This document shows positions 41,770-51,028 of a stretch of DNA of 64,000 nucleotides, piece by piece. This stretch comes from Methylobacterium oryzihabitans (lineage in GTDB: Bacteria; Pseudomonadota; Alphaproteobacteria; Rhizobiales; Beijerinckiaceae). The position numbers and the translations under genes were made by a program. The stretch spans positions 62,001 to 126,000 of the forward strand of contig NZ_SACP01000002.1 of the NCBI RefSeq assembly GCF_004004555.2, read 5' to 3'. Position 1 is the stretch's first letter, and each line of letters opens with the position of its first letter. The notes beneath the pieces were generated by a model. The model ran no database searches. It was not told the DNA's origin and saw nothing but the letters and a program-made list of their open reading frames with translations.

Positions 41770-44700
41770 ATGAACGCGGTGATCGAGTTCGCCCTGCGCC
41801 AGCGGGTGCTGGTCCTGCTGCTGTTCGCCGGCCTGCTGGCGGTCGGCTATGGCAGCTTCCGAATCCTCAACATCGAGGCCTATCCCGACCCGGTGCCGCC
41901 GCTCGTCGACGTCATCACCCAGAATCCGGGCCAGTCGGCCGAAGAGATCGAGCGCTACATCACCATCCCGCTCGAGGTGCAGCTCGCCGGCATCCCCAAC
42001 GCCACGGTGGTGCGCACAATCTCCCTGTTCGGCCTCTCGGACGTGAAGATCCAGTTCACCTACGACTTCACCTACGAGGAGGCGTTGCAGCGGGTGCTCA
42101 ACCGCCTGTCGCAGCTGCCGCCGCTGCCCAACGGCGCCCAGCCGCAGATCTCGCCGACGAGCCCGATCGGCGAGATCATGCGCTACAAGGTGGTGGGGCC
42201 CAAGGGCTTCTCCTCGACCGACCTCAAGACGCTGCAGGACTGGGTGCTCCAGCGCCGGTTCAAGGCGATTCCCGGCATCGTCGACGTCTCGGCCTTCGGC
42301 GGCAAGGTCAAGGAGTTCGAGGTCTCGGTCGACCTGCCCCGGCTCCAGGCCCGCGGCCTGACGCTGGTGCAGGTGACGACGGCGCTCAACGCTTCGAGCA
42401 CCAACGTCGGCGGCCAGACCCTCGACGTCGGCGAGCAGTCGGCGGTGGTGCGCGGCGTCGGCCTGATCCGCGACACGGACGACATCCGCAACACGATGGT
42501 GACGCAGGCGAACGGCGTGCCGATTCTGATCCGCGACGTCGCCGAGGTGCGGGTCGGGCACGCGCCGCGGCTCGGCATCGTCGGCCACGACGGCGACGGC
42601 GACATCGTCGAGGGCATCGTGCTGCTCAGCCGCGGCGGCCAGAGCCTGCCGACCCTCCAGCGGGTCAAGGCCGAGATCGCGCGGATCAACGCCAGCGGGA
42701 TCCTGCCGCCGGGGGTCCGGATCGAGCCGATCTACGACCGCAGCGGGCTCATCGACACCACGACCCACACGGTGCTGCACAACCTCGTGGTCGGGGTGGT
42801 GCTGGTGTTCCTGGTCCAGTGGCTCTTCCTCGGCAGCCTGCGCAGCGCGATCATCGTCGCGGCGACGATCCCGTTCGCCCTCGGCTTCGCCATCACGATC
42901 ATGGTGGCGCGGGGCGACTCGGCCAACCTGCTCTCCCTGGGCGCGATCGATTTCGGCCTCATCGTCGACGCCACCGTCATCATGGTGGAGAACATCTACC
43001 GCCACCTCGCCGAGCATCGCGGCCCCGCCGACGCCGAGACCCGCCTCGGCGTCATCGGCGCCGCCGCCCGCGAGATGAACCGGGCGATCTTCTTCTCGGC
43101 CGCGATCATCATCACGGGCTTCCTGCCGCTCTTCACCCTGACGGGGGTCGAGGGCCACATCTTCGGGCCGATGGCGAAGACCTACGCCTACGCCCTCGTC
43201 GGCGGGCTGATCGCCACCTACACGGTCTCGCCGGCGCTCGCCGCGCTGATCCTGCCGAACCGCGTCGAGGAGCGCGACACGCCCGTGGTGCGGGCCCTGC
43301 GGGCGCTGTTCGGGCCGCTCCAGCGCGGGGCGGTGGCCCATCGCGGCCTCGCGATCGGGGTGGCCCTGGCCGGCCTCCTCGCCGCCGGGATCGGGGTGCG
43401 GGGGCTCGGCCTCGAATTCCTGCCCAAGCTGGAGGAGGGCAACCTGTGGATCCGCGCCACCCTGCCGGCCTCGATCTCGCTCGATGCCGGCAACCCGGCG
43501 GTGGAGCGGATGCGCGCCCTGATCGGCTCGTTCCCGGAGGTGGTCACGGTGGTCTCGCACCAGGGCCGGCCCGACGACGGCACCGACGCCACCGGCTTCT
43601 TCAACGTCGAGATCCTCGCCCCCCTCAAGCCGGCGGACGCCTGGCGCAAGGGGCTGACCAAGGAGCATCTCGTCGAGGAGATGTCGGCGAGGCTCGCCGA
43701 GGCCCTGCCCGGGGTCGAGTTCAACTTCTCGCAGTACATCGAGGACAACGTCGAGGAGGCGGCCTCGGGCGTGAAGGGCGAGAACTCGGTCAAGATCTAC
43801 GGCAACGACCTCGAGACGCTCACCCGCACGGCCGGCGAGGTGAAGGCGGCGCTCGCCCGGGTGCCGGGGATCACCGACCTCGCGATCTTCGATTCCCTCG
43901 GCCAGCCGACGGTGCGCATCGACGTCGACCGGGCGCGGGCGGCCCGCTACGGCCTCACGCCCGGGGACGTCAACACCACGATCCAGGCGGCGATCGGCGG
44001 CCAGACCGCCGGCGACCTCTACGAGTACGGCAGCGACCGCCACTTCCCGATGCGGGTGCGCCTCGCCCCGCAATACCGCAGCTCGCTCGCCAGCATCCGC
44101 AACATCACGGTCGGGGTGGCGAACCCGAATGGCGGCGTGATGCAGGTCCCGCTGAGCGAGATCGCGACGGTGGAACTGGTCTCGGGGGCGGCGTTCATCT
44201 ACCGCGAGGACCAGCAGCGCTACATCCCGGTGAAGTTCAGCGTCCGCGGCCGCGACCTCGGCGGGGCGGTGCTGGAGGCGCAGGCGCGCATCGCCGACGA
44301 GGTGACCCTACCGCCGGGCTACCGGCTCGACTGGGTCGGCGAGTTCAGCAACCTCCAGGGGGCGATCGCCCGGCTCCAGGTGGTGGTGCCGGTCACCCTG
44401 CTGCTGATCGCGCTGCTGCTCTACCTCAACTTCGCCTCCCTCACCGACACGCTGCTGACGCTCAGCGTGATCCCGATGGCGCTGATCGGCGGCATCTTCG
44501 CCCTGCTCGTCACCGGGACGCCGTTCTCGGTCTCGGCGGCGATCGGCTTCATCGCGCTGTTCGGCATCTCGACCATGGAGGGGGTGATCCTGCTCGGGTC
44601 GTACAACCAGCTCGTCGCCGCGGGCCGGGACCGGCTCGCCGCGATCCGCGAGGCCGCGGCGGTGCGGATGCGGCCGGTGATGATGACCTGCGTCGCCGCC

Positions 44701-44910
44701 TGCGTCGGCCTGCTGCCGGCGGCGCTCTCCGACGGCATCGGCTCGCAGGTGCAGAAGCCCCTCGCCCTCGTGGTGGTCGGCGGCATCCTGCTCGCGCCGA
44801 TCCTGATCCTGGTGGTGATGCCGGCGCTGATCGCCGCCGCCTCGCGCCGCCGCCCTCCCCCCGAGCCGGCCCGCCCGGCCGTCCGGACCCATGCGGAACC
44901 GACCCCGTGA
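41770..44910 (+). CDS. Heavy-metal-type RND efflux pump (CzcA/CusA family)
   Basis: This is a 1046-residue, 12-helix proton-driven pump. The N-terminus MNAVIEFALRQRVLVLLLFA and FRILNIEAYPDPVPPLVDVI match CzcA-family pumps. In helix 4, GAIDFGLIVDATVIMVENIY contains the DFG...D proton-relay signature of the HME branch, with Ala where Gly is common. The protein has no cysteine- or methionine-rich extension. The substrate could be cobalt, zinc, cadmium or nickel; copper/silver is less likely because the CusA methionine pattern is not obvious. Its stop overlaps the outer-membrane factor start. Confidence 0.92.
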   Translation: MNAVIEFALRQRVLVLLLFAGLLAVGYGSFRILNIEAYPDPVPPLVDVITQNPGQSAEEIERYITIPLEVQLAGIPNATVVRTISLFGLSDVKIQFTYDFTYEEALQRVLNRLSQLPPLPNGAQPQISPTSPIGEIMRYKVVGPKGFSSTDLKTLQDWVLQRRFKAIPGIVDVSAFGGKVKEFEVSVDLPRLQARGLTLVQVTTALNASSTNVGGQTLDVGEQSAVVRGVGLIRDTDDIRNTMVTQANGVPILIRDVAEVRVGHAPRLGIVGHDGDGDIVEGIVLLSRGGQSLPTLQRVKAEIARINASGILPPGVRIEPIYDRSGLIDTTTHTVLHNLVVGVVLVFLVQWLFLGSLRSAIIVAATIPFALGFAITIMVARGDSANLLSLGAIDFGLIVDATVIMVENIYRHLAEHRGPADAETRLGVIGAAAREMNRAIFFSAAIIITGFLPLFTLTGVEGHIFGPMAKTYAYALVGGLIATYTVSPALAALILPNRVEERDTPVVRALRALFGPLQRGAVAHRGLAIGVALAGLLAAGIGVRGLGLEFLPKLEEGNLWIRATLPASISLDAGNPAVERMRALIGSFPEVVTVVSHQGRPDDGTDATGFFNVEILAPLKPADAWRKGLTKEHLVEEMSARLAEALPGVEFNFSQYIEDNVEEAASGVKGENSVKIYGNDLETLTRTAGEVKAALARVPGITDLAIFDSLGQPTVRIDVDRARAARYGLTPGDVNTTIQAAIGGQTAGDLYEYGSDRHFPMRVRLAPQYRSSLASIRNITVGVANPNGGVMQVPLSEIATVELVSGAAFIYREDQQRYIPVKFSVRGRDLGGAVLEAQARIADEVTLPPGYRLDWVGEFSNLQGAIARLQVVVPVTLLLIALLLYLNFASLTDTLLTLSVIPMALIGGIFALLVTGTPFSVSAAIGFIALFGISTMEGVILLGSYNQLVAAGRDRLAAIREAAAVRMRPVMMTCVAACVGLLPAALSDGIGSQVQKPLALVVVGGILLAPILILVVMPALIAAASRRRPPPEPARPAVRTHAEPTP

Positions 44911-46457
44911 CGCCCCGCTTCCCCATGTCGTCCTCGCGGCGCCTGCGCCTGCCCGCGCGCCTCGCGGCTCTCGCCCTGCCGCTCCTCGCCTCGGCCTGCA
45001 TGGTCGGGCCCGACTTCCACGGCGCGCAGGCGCCGCCGGCCGCCGGCTACACGCCCGAGCCCCTGCGCGACCCCGAGGTCGCGGCGGCCGGCGCCCACCC
45101 GTCCCAGCACGCCCCGCGGCAACACTTCGTGCCGGGCGCCGACGTGCCGGGCGCGTGGTGGCGGCTGTTCGGCTCGAAGGCCCTCGACGCCCTCGTCGCG
45201 GAGGCGCTGGCGCGCAACCCGACCCTGGAAGCGGCGGACGCCTCCCTGCGGGCGGCGCGCGAGAGCGCCGAGGCCCAGCGCGGCGCGCTGTTCCCGCAGG
45301 TCGCGTTCGGGGGCGCGGCCTCCTACCAGAAGGCGCCGGGCGGCGACATCCAGTCGCCGCTCAACAACAACGCCCTGCTCTACAGCCTCGCGACGCCGGG
45401 GGTGACGGTGTCCTACGTCCCCGACGTGTTCGGCGGCACCCGCCGGGCGATCGAGGCCGCCGACGCCCAGACCGCGATTCAAGGCTGGCAGTACGAGGCC
45501 GCGGTGCTGACGCTGACCGGCAACGTCGTGGCGGCGGCGATCCAGGAGGCGTCCCTGCGCGGCCAGATCGCCGCGACCGAGAAGGTGATCGCGGCCCAGA
45601 CCGACCTCCTGAAGCTCATCACCACCCAGTCCCAGGCCGGCCAGCTCGCCGGCGCCGACGTGGTGCAGCAGACCGCCCTCCTCGCCCAGTCGCAGCAGAC
45701 GCTGCCGCCCCTGCAGCGGGCGCTGGCGCAGCAGCGCAACCTGCTCACCGCGCTCGCCGGCCGCGTCCCGAGCGAGGAGATCGGCCAGACCTTCACCCTC
45801 GCCGGCCTGCGCCTGCCGCGCAACCTGCCGGTGAGCCTGCCCTCGCGTCTCGTCGCCCAGCGGCCCGACGTGAAGGCGGCGGAGGCCGCCGTGCAGGCGG
45901 CCGGCGCCCAGGTCGGCGTCGCGCTGGCCAACCGGCTGCCGCAATTCACCCTCTCGGCCGCCGGCGGGGCCAGCGCCACCACCTTCGCGGGGCTGCTCAA
46001 CCCGGCCGCCGGCCTGTGGAGCGTCGCCGGGGCCGTCGCCCAGCCGCTGTTCGACGCCGGCACCCTTTTTCGCCGCCAGCGCGCCGCCGAGGAGACCCTG
46101 ACCCAGGCCCAGGCCCAGTACCGCGCCACGGTGCTGACCGCGCTCCAGAACGTCGCCGATGCCCTGCGGGCGCTCCAGTCCGACGGCCGCGCCGTCACCG
46201 CCGCCAACCGGGCACTGGAGGCGAGCCGCGAGAGCGTCGCGCTGGTGCGCAAGCAGTTCACCGCCGGGGCGGTCAGCAGCGCCTCGCTGCTCATCACGCA
46301 GCAGGCCTATCTCCAGGCGGTCATCAGCCAGAACCAGGCGCTCGCCAACCAGTACGCCGACACCGCCGCCCTGTTCCAGGCCCTCGGCGGCGGCTGGTGG
46401 AACCGACCGGGCCCCGCGCCGCGGCCCGACCCGGCCGACCCGGCGCCGTTCCTGTGA
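44907..46457 (+). CDS. Outer-membrane efflux lipoprotein (NodT/OprM family)
   Basis: This is a 516-residue TolC-like protein. A GTG at 44907 overlaps the pump stop (GTGA), while an ATG at 44925 is the alternative; both retain the lipoprotein signal ending LPLLASACMVGPDF with a Cys lipid site. The duplicated outer-membrane-efflux repeats include ALVAEALARNPTLEAADASL, VSYVPDVFGGTRRAIEAADA and LDAGTLFRRQRAAEETLTQA-like segments. It completes the tripartite exporter to the outside. The stop is followed directly by a hairpin cluster. Confidence 0.9.
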   Translation: MTPRFPMSSSRRLRLPARLAALALPLLASACMVGPDFHGAQAPPAAGYTPEPLRDPEVAAAGAHPSQHAPRQHFVPGADVPGAWWRLFGSKALDALVAEALARNPTLEAADASLRAARESAEAQRGALFPQVAFGGAASYQKAPGGDIQSPLNNNALLYSLATPGVTVSYVPDVFGGTRRAIEAADAQTAIQGWQYEAAVLTLTGNVVAAAIQEASLRGQIAATEKVIAAQTDLLKLITTQSQAGQLAGADVVQQTALLAQSQQTLPPLQRALAQQRNLLTALAGRVPSEEIGQTFTLAGLRLPRNLPVSLPSRLVAQRPDVKAAEAAVQAAGAQVGVALANRLPQFTLSAAGGASATTFAGLLNPAAGLWSVAGAVAQPLFDAGTLFRRQRAAEETLTQAQAQYRATVLTALQNVADALRALQSDGRAVTAANRALEASRESVALVRKQFTAGAVSSASLLITQQAYLQAVISQNQALANQYADTAALFQALGGGWWNRPGPAPRPDPADPAPFL

Positions 46458-46667
46458 TACGATTTTCGGACGATCAGTTCCGAAATCCGTATCACGAGCC
46501 CGCGCGGCGCCTGAGCGAGGCCGATTTTCGCATCGCGAAGCGATCAATCGAAAATCGTATGAACCGCCGCATCGTCGAACGGTCCCGTTCGACGATGCAA
46601 GGCAAGCCCGAACGGGCGCCGGCGCCGATGCGCCGGACGCTTCGCCATCGACGTGTCGATGGCGAAG
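46457..46667. repeat. Cluster of perfect inverted repeats between the efflux operon and the hydantoinase gene
   Basis: At least four palindromic units are visible. ATACGATTTTCG (46457-46468) pairs with CGAAAATCGTAT (46549-46560). An inner imperfect stem links 46455-46470 with 46480-46495. CATCGTCGAACGG (46570-46582) pairs perfectly with 46585-46597 across a 2-nt loop. CTTCGCCATCGAC (46640-46652) pairs perfectly with 46655-46667, again with a 2-nt loop. No open reading frame of interest. It may terminate the efflux transcript or act as a leader for the next gene. It fills most of the 315-bp spacer. Confidence 0.85.
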
Positions 46668-46772
46668 CACGGAGGTACACATCATCCGGCCACCGTCTTG
46701 CACGGCGCGCGCGGGACAACGGTGCGGGTCGGCAGGTAGAACGATCCCCGACGCCAGCGGAGGACCAGCCCC

Positions 46773-48266
46773 ATGCAGAGCCACGACCACGACTACGACC
46801 TCGTCGTGCGCGGCGCCACGCTCGCCAGCGCGGCCGAGGTGTTCGAGGCCGATCTCGGCGTGAAGGACGGCACCATCGCGGCGGTCGGGCGCGGCCTGCG
46901 GCGGGGCGCGGAGGAGATCGACGCCAGGGGGCTGATCCTCACCCCCGGCGGACTCGACCCGCATTGCCACATCGAGGAGCCCGCCGAGGGCGGGGGCGTG
47001 CAGGAGGAGAGCTTCGTCACCGGCTCGGCGGCGGCGCTCGCCGGCGGCACGACCTCGTTCATCTGCTTCGTGCCGCAATGGAAGGGCCACCCGATCGCCG
47101 CCACCGCGGAGTCCTACGAGGCGACCGCCCGCGCCGCGATGGCCGATTACAGCTTCCACCAGATCATCACCGACCCGACCCCGGACGTGCTGGAGCGGGA
47201 GGTGCCGGCGCTCGTCGCCCGCGGCATCCGCAGCCTGAAGGTGTTCCTCACCTACGATCCCCTGCGCCTCACCGACGGGCAGTTCCTCGAGGTGCTGGCC
47301 ACCGCCCGCCGGCTCGGCGCCCTGGTGACGGTGCATTGCGAGAACTTCGACGCGATCGGCTGGCGCATCCGCGCCCTGCTGGCGGCCGGCCTCACCGACC
47401 CGCTCCAGCACGCCTGGGCCCGTCCGCCGGTGGTCGAGCGCGAGGCGACCCACCGGGCGATCGCGCTCGCCGAACTCGTCGACCAGCCGATCCAGGTCTT
47501 CCACGTCTCCTGCGACGCGGCGGCGGAGGAGATCGCCCGGGCGCGGGCGCGGGGCGTGAAGGTGTGGGGCGAGACCTGCCCGCAATACCTCACCCTCTCG
47601 ACCGACGACCTCGCGCGGCCGGATTTCGAGGGCGCCAAGGCGGTGTGCTCGCCGGCCCTGCGGGCGCCGGAGGAGCGGGCGCGGGTCTGGGCCCGGATCC
47701 AGGACGGCACCCTCGACGTGGTGTCGTCCGACCATTGCGGCTTCTCCTTCGCCACCGCCAAGCGCGCCCCCGGCAGCAGCGGCTACGGCCAGGGCGGCGC
47801 GGCGGCCCGCGCCGACGGGCTGCCGGCCTTCAACGCGATCCCCAACGGCGTGCCGGGCATCGAGACCCGGATGCCGGTGCTGTTCTCGGAGGGCGTCTCG
47901 GCCGGCCGCATCGACCTGCCGGCCTTCGTACGCCTGACCTCGGCCAACGCCGCCCGGCTGTTCGGCCTCCAGGGCCGCAAGGGCAGCCTCGCGCCCGGAG
48001 CCGACGCCGATCTCGTGCTGTGGGACCCGACGGCCGAGCGCACGCTCGCCAACGCCGATCTGCACCACGCCATCGACTACACCCCGTGGGAGGGCCTGCG
48101 GCTCAAGGGGCTGCCGACGACGACGATCCGGCGCGGCGAGGTCGCGGTGCGCGACGGCGCGGTGCTGGCGCAGCCCGGCTCCGGCCGCTTCCTCGCCCGC
48201 GGTCCCTACGACCTCGTCCGCCCGACCGGCCGGGTGCCGGACGGCTTCGACGCCGCCGGGCGCTGA
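46773..48266 (+). CDS. Dihydropyrimidinase / D-hydantoinase family amidohydrolase
   Basis: This is a 497-residue amidohydrolase. The metal ligands H64 and H66 lie in GGLDPHCHIEEP, the candidate carboxylated lysine is in LKVFLTYD near residue 153, and IQVFHVSCDAAAEEIARARA and VWGETCPQYLTL provide the later histidine and substrate contacts. The family opens cyclic ureides such as dihydrouracil or hydantoins. It lacks neighbours of the reductive pyrimidine pathway (no amidohydrolase/beta-ureidopropionase or dehydrogenase genes in the window). The initial ATG at 46773 has a normal length. Confidence 0.88.
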   Translation: MQSHDHDYDLVVRGATLASAAEVFEADLGVKDGTIAAVGRGLRRGAEEIDARGLILTPGGLDPHCHIEEPAEGGGVQEESFVTGSAAALAGGTTSFICFVPQWKGHPIAATAESYEATARAAMADYSFHQIITDPTPDVLEREVPALVARGIRSLKVFLTYDPLRLTDGQFLEVLATARRLGALVTVHCENFDAIGWRIRALLAAGLTDPLQHAWARPPVVEREATHRAIALAELVDQPIQVFHVSCDAAAEEIARARARGVKVWGETCPQYLTLSTDDLARPDFEGAKAVCSPALRAPEERARVWARIQDGTLDVVSSDHCGFSFATAKRAPGSSGYGQGGAAARADGLPAFNAIPNGVPGIETRMPVLFSEGVSAGRIDLPAFVRLTSANAARLFGLQGRKGSLAPGADADLVLWDPTAERTLANADLHHAIDYTPWEGLRLKGLPTTTIRRGEVAVRDGAVLAQPGSGRFLARGPYDLVRPTGRVPDGFDAAGR

Positions 48267-48276
48267 CGCTGCCGGG

Positions 48277-49314
48277 CTACTGCTTCACCACCGCGACGGC
48301 GTTGCCGTCGACGAGCAGGAAGCCGATCCCGGCCTGTCGCAGGGCCGCCACGGCGGCGTGGCGGCTGCGCGCGGCGGCCCCCTCGCCGTCCTGCTCCAGG
48401 CGGCGGATGGTCGAGAGCGAGAGGCCGCTGACCCGGGCGAGATCGTCGCGCGACCAGTCGAGCAGCCCGCGGGCGGCGCGCAGGTGCCGCCCCTCGATGC
48501 CCTGTTCGAGGCCCTGGCGCAGGCGCCCGGCCGGCGCCTCGCGCAGGCCGCCGATCCGCGCCGCCTGGCTCGCCCAGACCTCGATCGCGCCGCGCTCGTC
48601 ACGCACGGGCGCGAACACGAACCGGAAGTCGCCGTGCCCGCCCCCGGCGAGGACGAGGCGCTTCTCGACCGCGAACGGCCGGCCGGCGTCGAGCATCCGG
48701 CGGACCTGCGCGCGCATGCGCTCGCGCCGGTCGGGCACGGAGACCAGGGTGCAGTCGTGCTGGAACGCCTCCTGGCTCAGGCCGGTGAGACGCAGGATCT
48801 CCTGCGAGCCGCGGCGAGCGGCGGCCCCGTAGGCGGTGGCGTGGGTCCAGGTCTGCGCCTGCTCGAACAGCGCCCGGCGGCGGCGCTGCTCCTCGTGGCG
48901 CAGGCCCGCCAGAGCCTCCGCGTCGGTGACGTCGAGCATCACGCCCGCCGCCGACAGCGGACGGCCGTCGGGGGAGTGCACGACCCGGCCGCGGCGGGCG
49001 AGCACGCGCACCGCCCCGTCCGGCCGGACCACCCGGATCGTGGCCTCGGGCAGGACGCCGTCCCGGAACAGCAGCAGCGTGCTGCCCGCGAGGACGCGGT
49101 CGTTGGGATGGACGAGGGCGAGGAACAGCCGGTAGTCCGGGCGCACGCTCCCGGGATCGAGGCCGAGCAGGCCGAACAGGCCGGGCGACCAGACCTGTTC
49201 GCCGGTGGCGAAGATCCACCGCCACGCGCCGGCGAGATGTCCGACGGTGGACGACCAGAGCAGTGCGTCCGCATCAGGATCGACGGACAGGTCTCGGATC
49301 GTGTTCGCGCTCAT
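48277..49314 (-). CDS. PAS-domain and helix-turn-helix regulator
   Basis: This is a 345-residue protein from the ATG at 49314 (an upstream ATG at 49404 would add 30 residues). Residues ~25-120 form a PAS domain (WRWIFATGEQVWSPGLFGLL, HPNDRVLAGSTLLLF). A second PAS-like or linker segment follows (LTGLSQEAFQHDCTLVSVPD, RRMLDAGRPFAVEKRLVLAG). The C-terminus (HLRAARGLLDWSRDDLARVS, GLSLSTIRRLEQD) is an XRE-type helix-turn-helix. The combination indicates a cytoplasmic sensor-transcription factor; no histidine kinase domain is seen. Ligand and targets unknown. Confidence 0.82.
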   Translation of the reverse strand: MSANTIRDLSVDPDADALLWSSTVGHLAGAWRWIFATGEQVWSPGLFGLLGLDPGSVRPDYRLFLALVHPNDRVLAGSTLLLFRDGVLPEATIRVVRPDGAVRVLARRGRVVHSPDGRPLSAAGVMLDVTDAEALAGLRHEEQRRRRALFEQAQTWTHATAYGAAARRGSQEILRLTGLSQEAFQHDCTLVSVPDRRERMRAQVRRMLDAGRPFAVEKRLVLAGGGHGDFRFVFAPVRDERGAIEVWASQAARIGGLREAPAGRLRQGLEQGIEGRHLRAARGLLDWSRDDLARVSGLSLSTIRRLEQDGEGAAARSRHAAVAALRQAGIGFLLVDGNAVAVVKQ

Positions 49315-49674
49315 GACGGTCGTGATCTGCGGATTCGGGATTTCGTGCAGGACGGCATCGCCGGTCCAAACGCCGGAACCCGGCCTGACGTTGCAGTCGT
49401 CCACGACCCGTCGCGGGACTCGGTTCCCGGTCGAAGCAGCCGCGAAATCCTCGCAGGATCAAGATCGGCTCATCCCCACGCGAGAACAGACCTGATAGAT
49501 CCTCTCGCTGCGGCAACTCACCGATGGTTCTTCACTGTGCGGGGGTGTGTCGCGACCGGGGGATTGACACGATGCCGCAGCCGGCAAAATCTGGAAACAA
49601 AGTGCGACTCAACCCGGGGTGGCGCACGATTGTGCTTGATCCCGATCCCGACGGCGGTTAAGACCCGTGCACAC

Positions 49675-49790
49675 CAAAGAAAAAGGCCGCCCTTGCAGGC
49701 GGCCCGAAGTCTAGGGAGGAAACGCCCAAGGAGGGCGACACGGCCGCGACGCCATCGCGTCCGTGCGTGGGATCGGTGTCCCACGTTGCA
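49675..49790 (-). ncRNA. Small RNA resembling the alpha-r14 / suhB (NfeR1, MmgR) family
   Basis: On the minus strand the sequence contains GCCCTCCTTGGGC, a hairpin with CCUCC in its loop, then TTTCCTCCCTAGACTTC as a single-stranded anti-Shine-Dalgarno segment, then a terminator stem GGGCCGCC-TGCAAG-GGCGGCC followed by TTTTTC (49681-49703). This order of anti-SD elements and terminator resembles rhizobial alpha-r14/suhB-motif sRNAs. The 5' end is not determined; 49790 is approximate. Family assignment is from memory of the motif. It may be independently transcribed or come from the cyo 3' region. Confidence 0.6.
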
Positions 49791-49883
49791 GCGCACATCA
49801 CAAGCGGAACGGTGGCCTTGCTGCCATGCAGCGGCTGCATGAACTCGCGTGCGCGGCTCGCCCCCTCGGTCTTCAGTCGCAGA

Positions 49884-49917
49884 CCCCGCCGGCCGGATCC
49901 ACGGCCGGCGGGGTTTC
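49884..49917. terminator. Strong hairpin beyond the cyoD stop
   Basis: CCCCGCCGGCC (49884-49894) and GGCCGGCGGGG (49903-49913) are a perfect 11-bp stem with an 8-nt loop. On the plus strand TTT follows; on the minus strand it lies 12 bp past the cyoD stop. The remainder of 49315-49925 outside this and the small RNA shows a few inverted repeats but no gene. Confidence 0.65.
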
Positions 49918-49925
49918 GGCGTCCG

Positions 49926-50342
49926 TCAATGGTGCCCGGGGGGGTGGGATGGCCGTGCCGCCACCGGATCGGCCGGCATCATCATGTTGTGGTTCATGTG
50001 GGCCATGATCCACACCGTGCCGCCGAACAGCAGCACCACGATCAGCACGCCGAAGGCGAGCGCCATCACGTTGTTGGTGTTGTCCGGCCCGGTGGTGAGG
50101 TGCAGGAAGAACACGAGGTGCACGCCCATCTGGGCGACGGCGAAGACCAGCAGCGCGGCCGGAATGGCCGGCGCCCACATCAGCCGCGTGTGCACGACCC
50201 AGAACGATGCCGCGGTGAGCAGCGTCGCGAGGGCGAGGCCGATGAGGTAGCTGCGCAGGCCGGCGCCGAACTCCTCGTGGCCGTACTCGTCGCCCGGCGC
50301 GGTGTCGGCCCCGGCGCGATCGTCGGTGTCGGATTGGCTCAT
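49926..50342 (-). CDS. cyoD: Cytochrome bo3 ubiquinol oxidase subunit IV
   Basis: This is a 138-residue protein with three hydrophobic helices. FGAGLRSYLIGLALATLLTA, AQMGVHLVFFLHLTTGPDNT and ALAFGVLIVVLLFGGTVWIM match CyoD. It stabilises the CuB centre during assembly. It overlaps cyoC by 4 nt. Cyo subunits are in order A-B-C-D on the minus strand, all tightly packed. The C-terminal tail is His/Pro-rich (ARPSHPPGHH), which is a small oddity. Confidence 0.92.
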   Translation of the reverse strand: MSQSDTDDRAGADTAPGDEYGHEEFGAGLRSYLIGLALATLLTAASFWVVHTRLMWAPAIPAALLVFAVAQMGVHLVFFLHLTTGPDNTNNVMALAFGVLIVVLLFGGTVWIMAHMNHNMMMPADPVAARPSHPPGHH

Positions 50343-51028
50343 GCGATCGACCCCATGAGGTAGACGACGGTGAAGACGGCGACCCAGACGATGTCGAGGG
50401 CGTGCCAGAACAGCGAGAAGCACATCACCCGGCGCAGGATGTCGGCGCGAAAGCCCTTGGTGAGCACCTGCGCCATCATGGTGAGCAGCCACAGCAGACC
50501 GGCGGTGACGTGCAGGCCGTGGCAGCCGACCACGGTGAAGAACGCCGACAGGAAGGCGCTGCGCGACGGCCCGGCATCGCGGGCGACGAGGTCGGTGAAC
50601 TCGCGCAGTTCCAGCGCCAGGAAGGCGGCGCCGAACAGGAACGTCACCGCCATCGCGGCCTGGAAGGCGAAGGGCCGGCGCGCCGCCAGCGCCAGGGTGG
50701 CGACGCCGCAGGTGAAGCTGGAGATCAGCAGGCAGCCGGTCTCGATAGCCACGGTGGTGAGGTCGAACAGGTCGCGCGGGCCCGGCCCGCCGGCGGTGCC
50801 GCCGCGCAGCACCGCGTAGGCCGCGAAGAACGCGGCGAACATCACGATGTCGCTGAGCAGGAAGATCCAGAACCCGTAGCCGACGACGATGCGCTTCGGC
50901 GCCGGACCGCCGGTGCCGCGTCCGGCCGCGGTCGCCTCGCCCTCGCCGGGGCGGGCATGGTGACCGAGATGGTGGGGGTCGCGGCGCGGCGGCGGCGCCA
51001 CCGGGGCGAAGGCGGCGGTGTCGCTCAT
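50339..51028 (-). CDS. cyoC: Cytochrome bo3 ubiquinol oxidase subunit III
   Basis: This is a 229-residue protein with five helices. Key segments are [20 protein letters not shown] and [20 protein letters not shown], and [18 protein letters not shown] ends it. A His/Pro/Gly-rich N-terminal stretch of about 45 residues ([20 protein letters not shown]) precedes the first helix. It overlaps cyoB by 4 nt and cyoD by 4 nt. Confidence 0.93.
   Translation of the reverse strand: MSDTAAFAPVAPPPRRDPHHLGHHARPGEGEATAAGRGTGGPAPKRIVVGYGFWIFLLSDIVMFAAFFAAYAVLRGGTAGGPGPRDLFDLTTVAIETGCLLISSFTCGVATLALAARRPFAFQAAMAVTFLFGAAFLALELREFTDLVARDAGPSRSAFLSAFFTVVGCHGLHVTAGLLWLLTMMAQVLTKGFRADILRRVMCFSLFWHALDIVWVAVFTVVYLMGSIA

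Noticed and set aside
41380..44073. 897-codon minus-strand frame over the RND adaptor and pump
   Set aside because: It is antisense to conserved genes and low in complexity.
44421..48068. 1215-codon minus-strand frame across the efflux and hydantoinase genes
   Set aside because: It crosses two real genes and a hairpin cluster and has no protein-like features.
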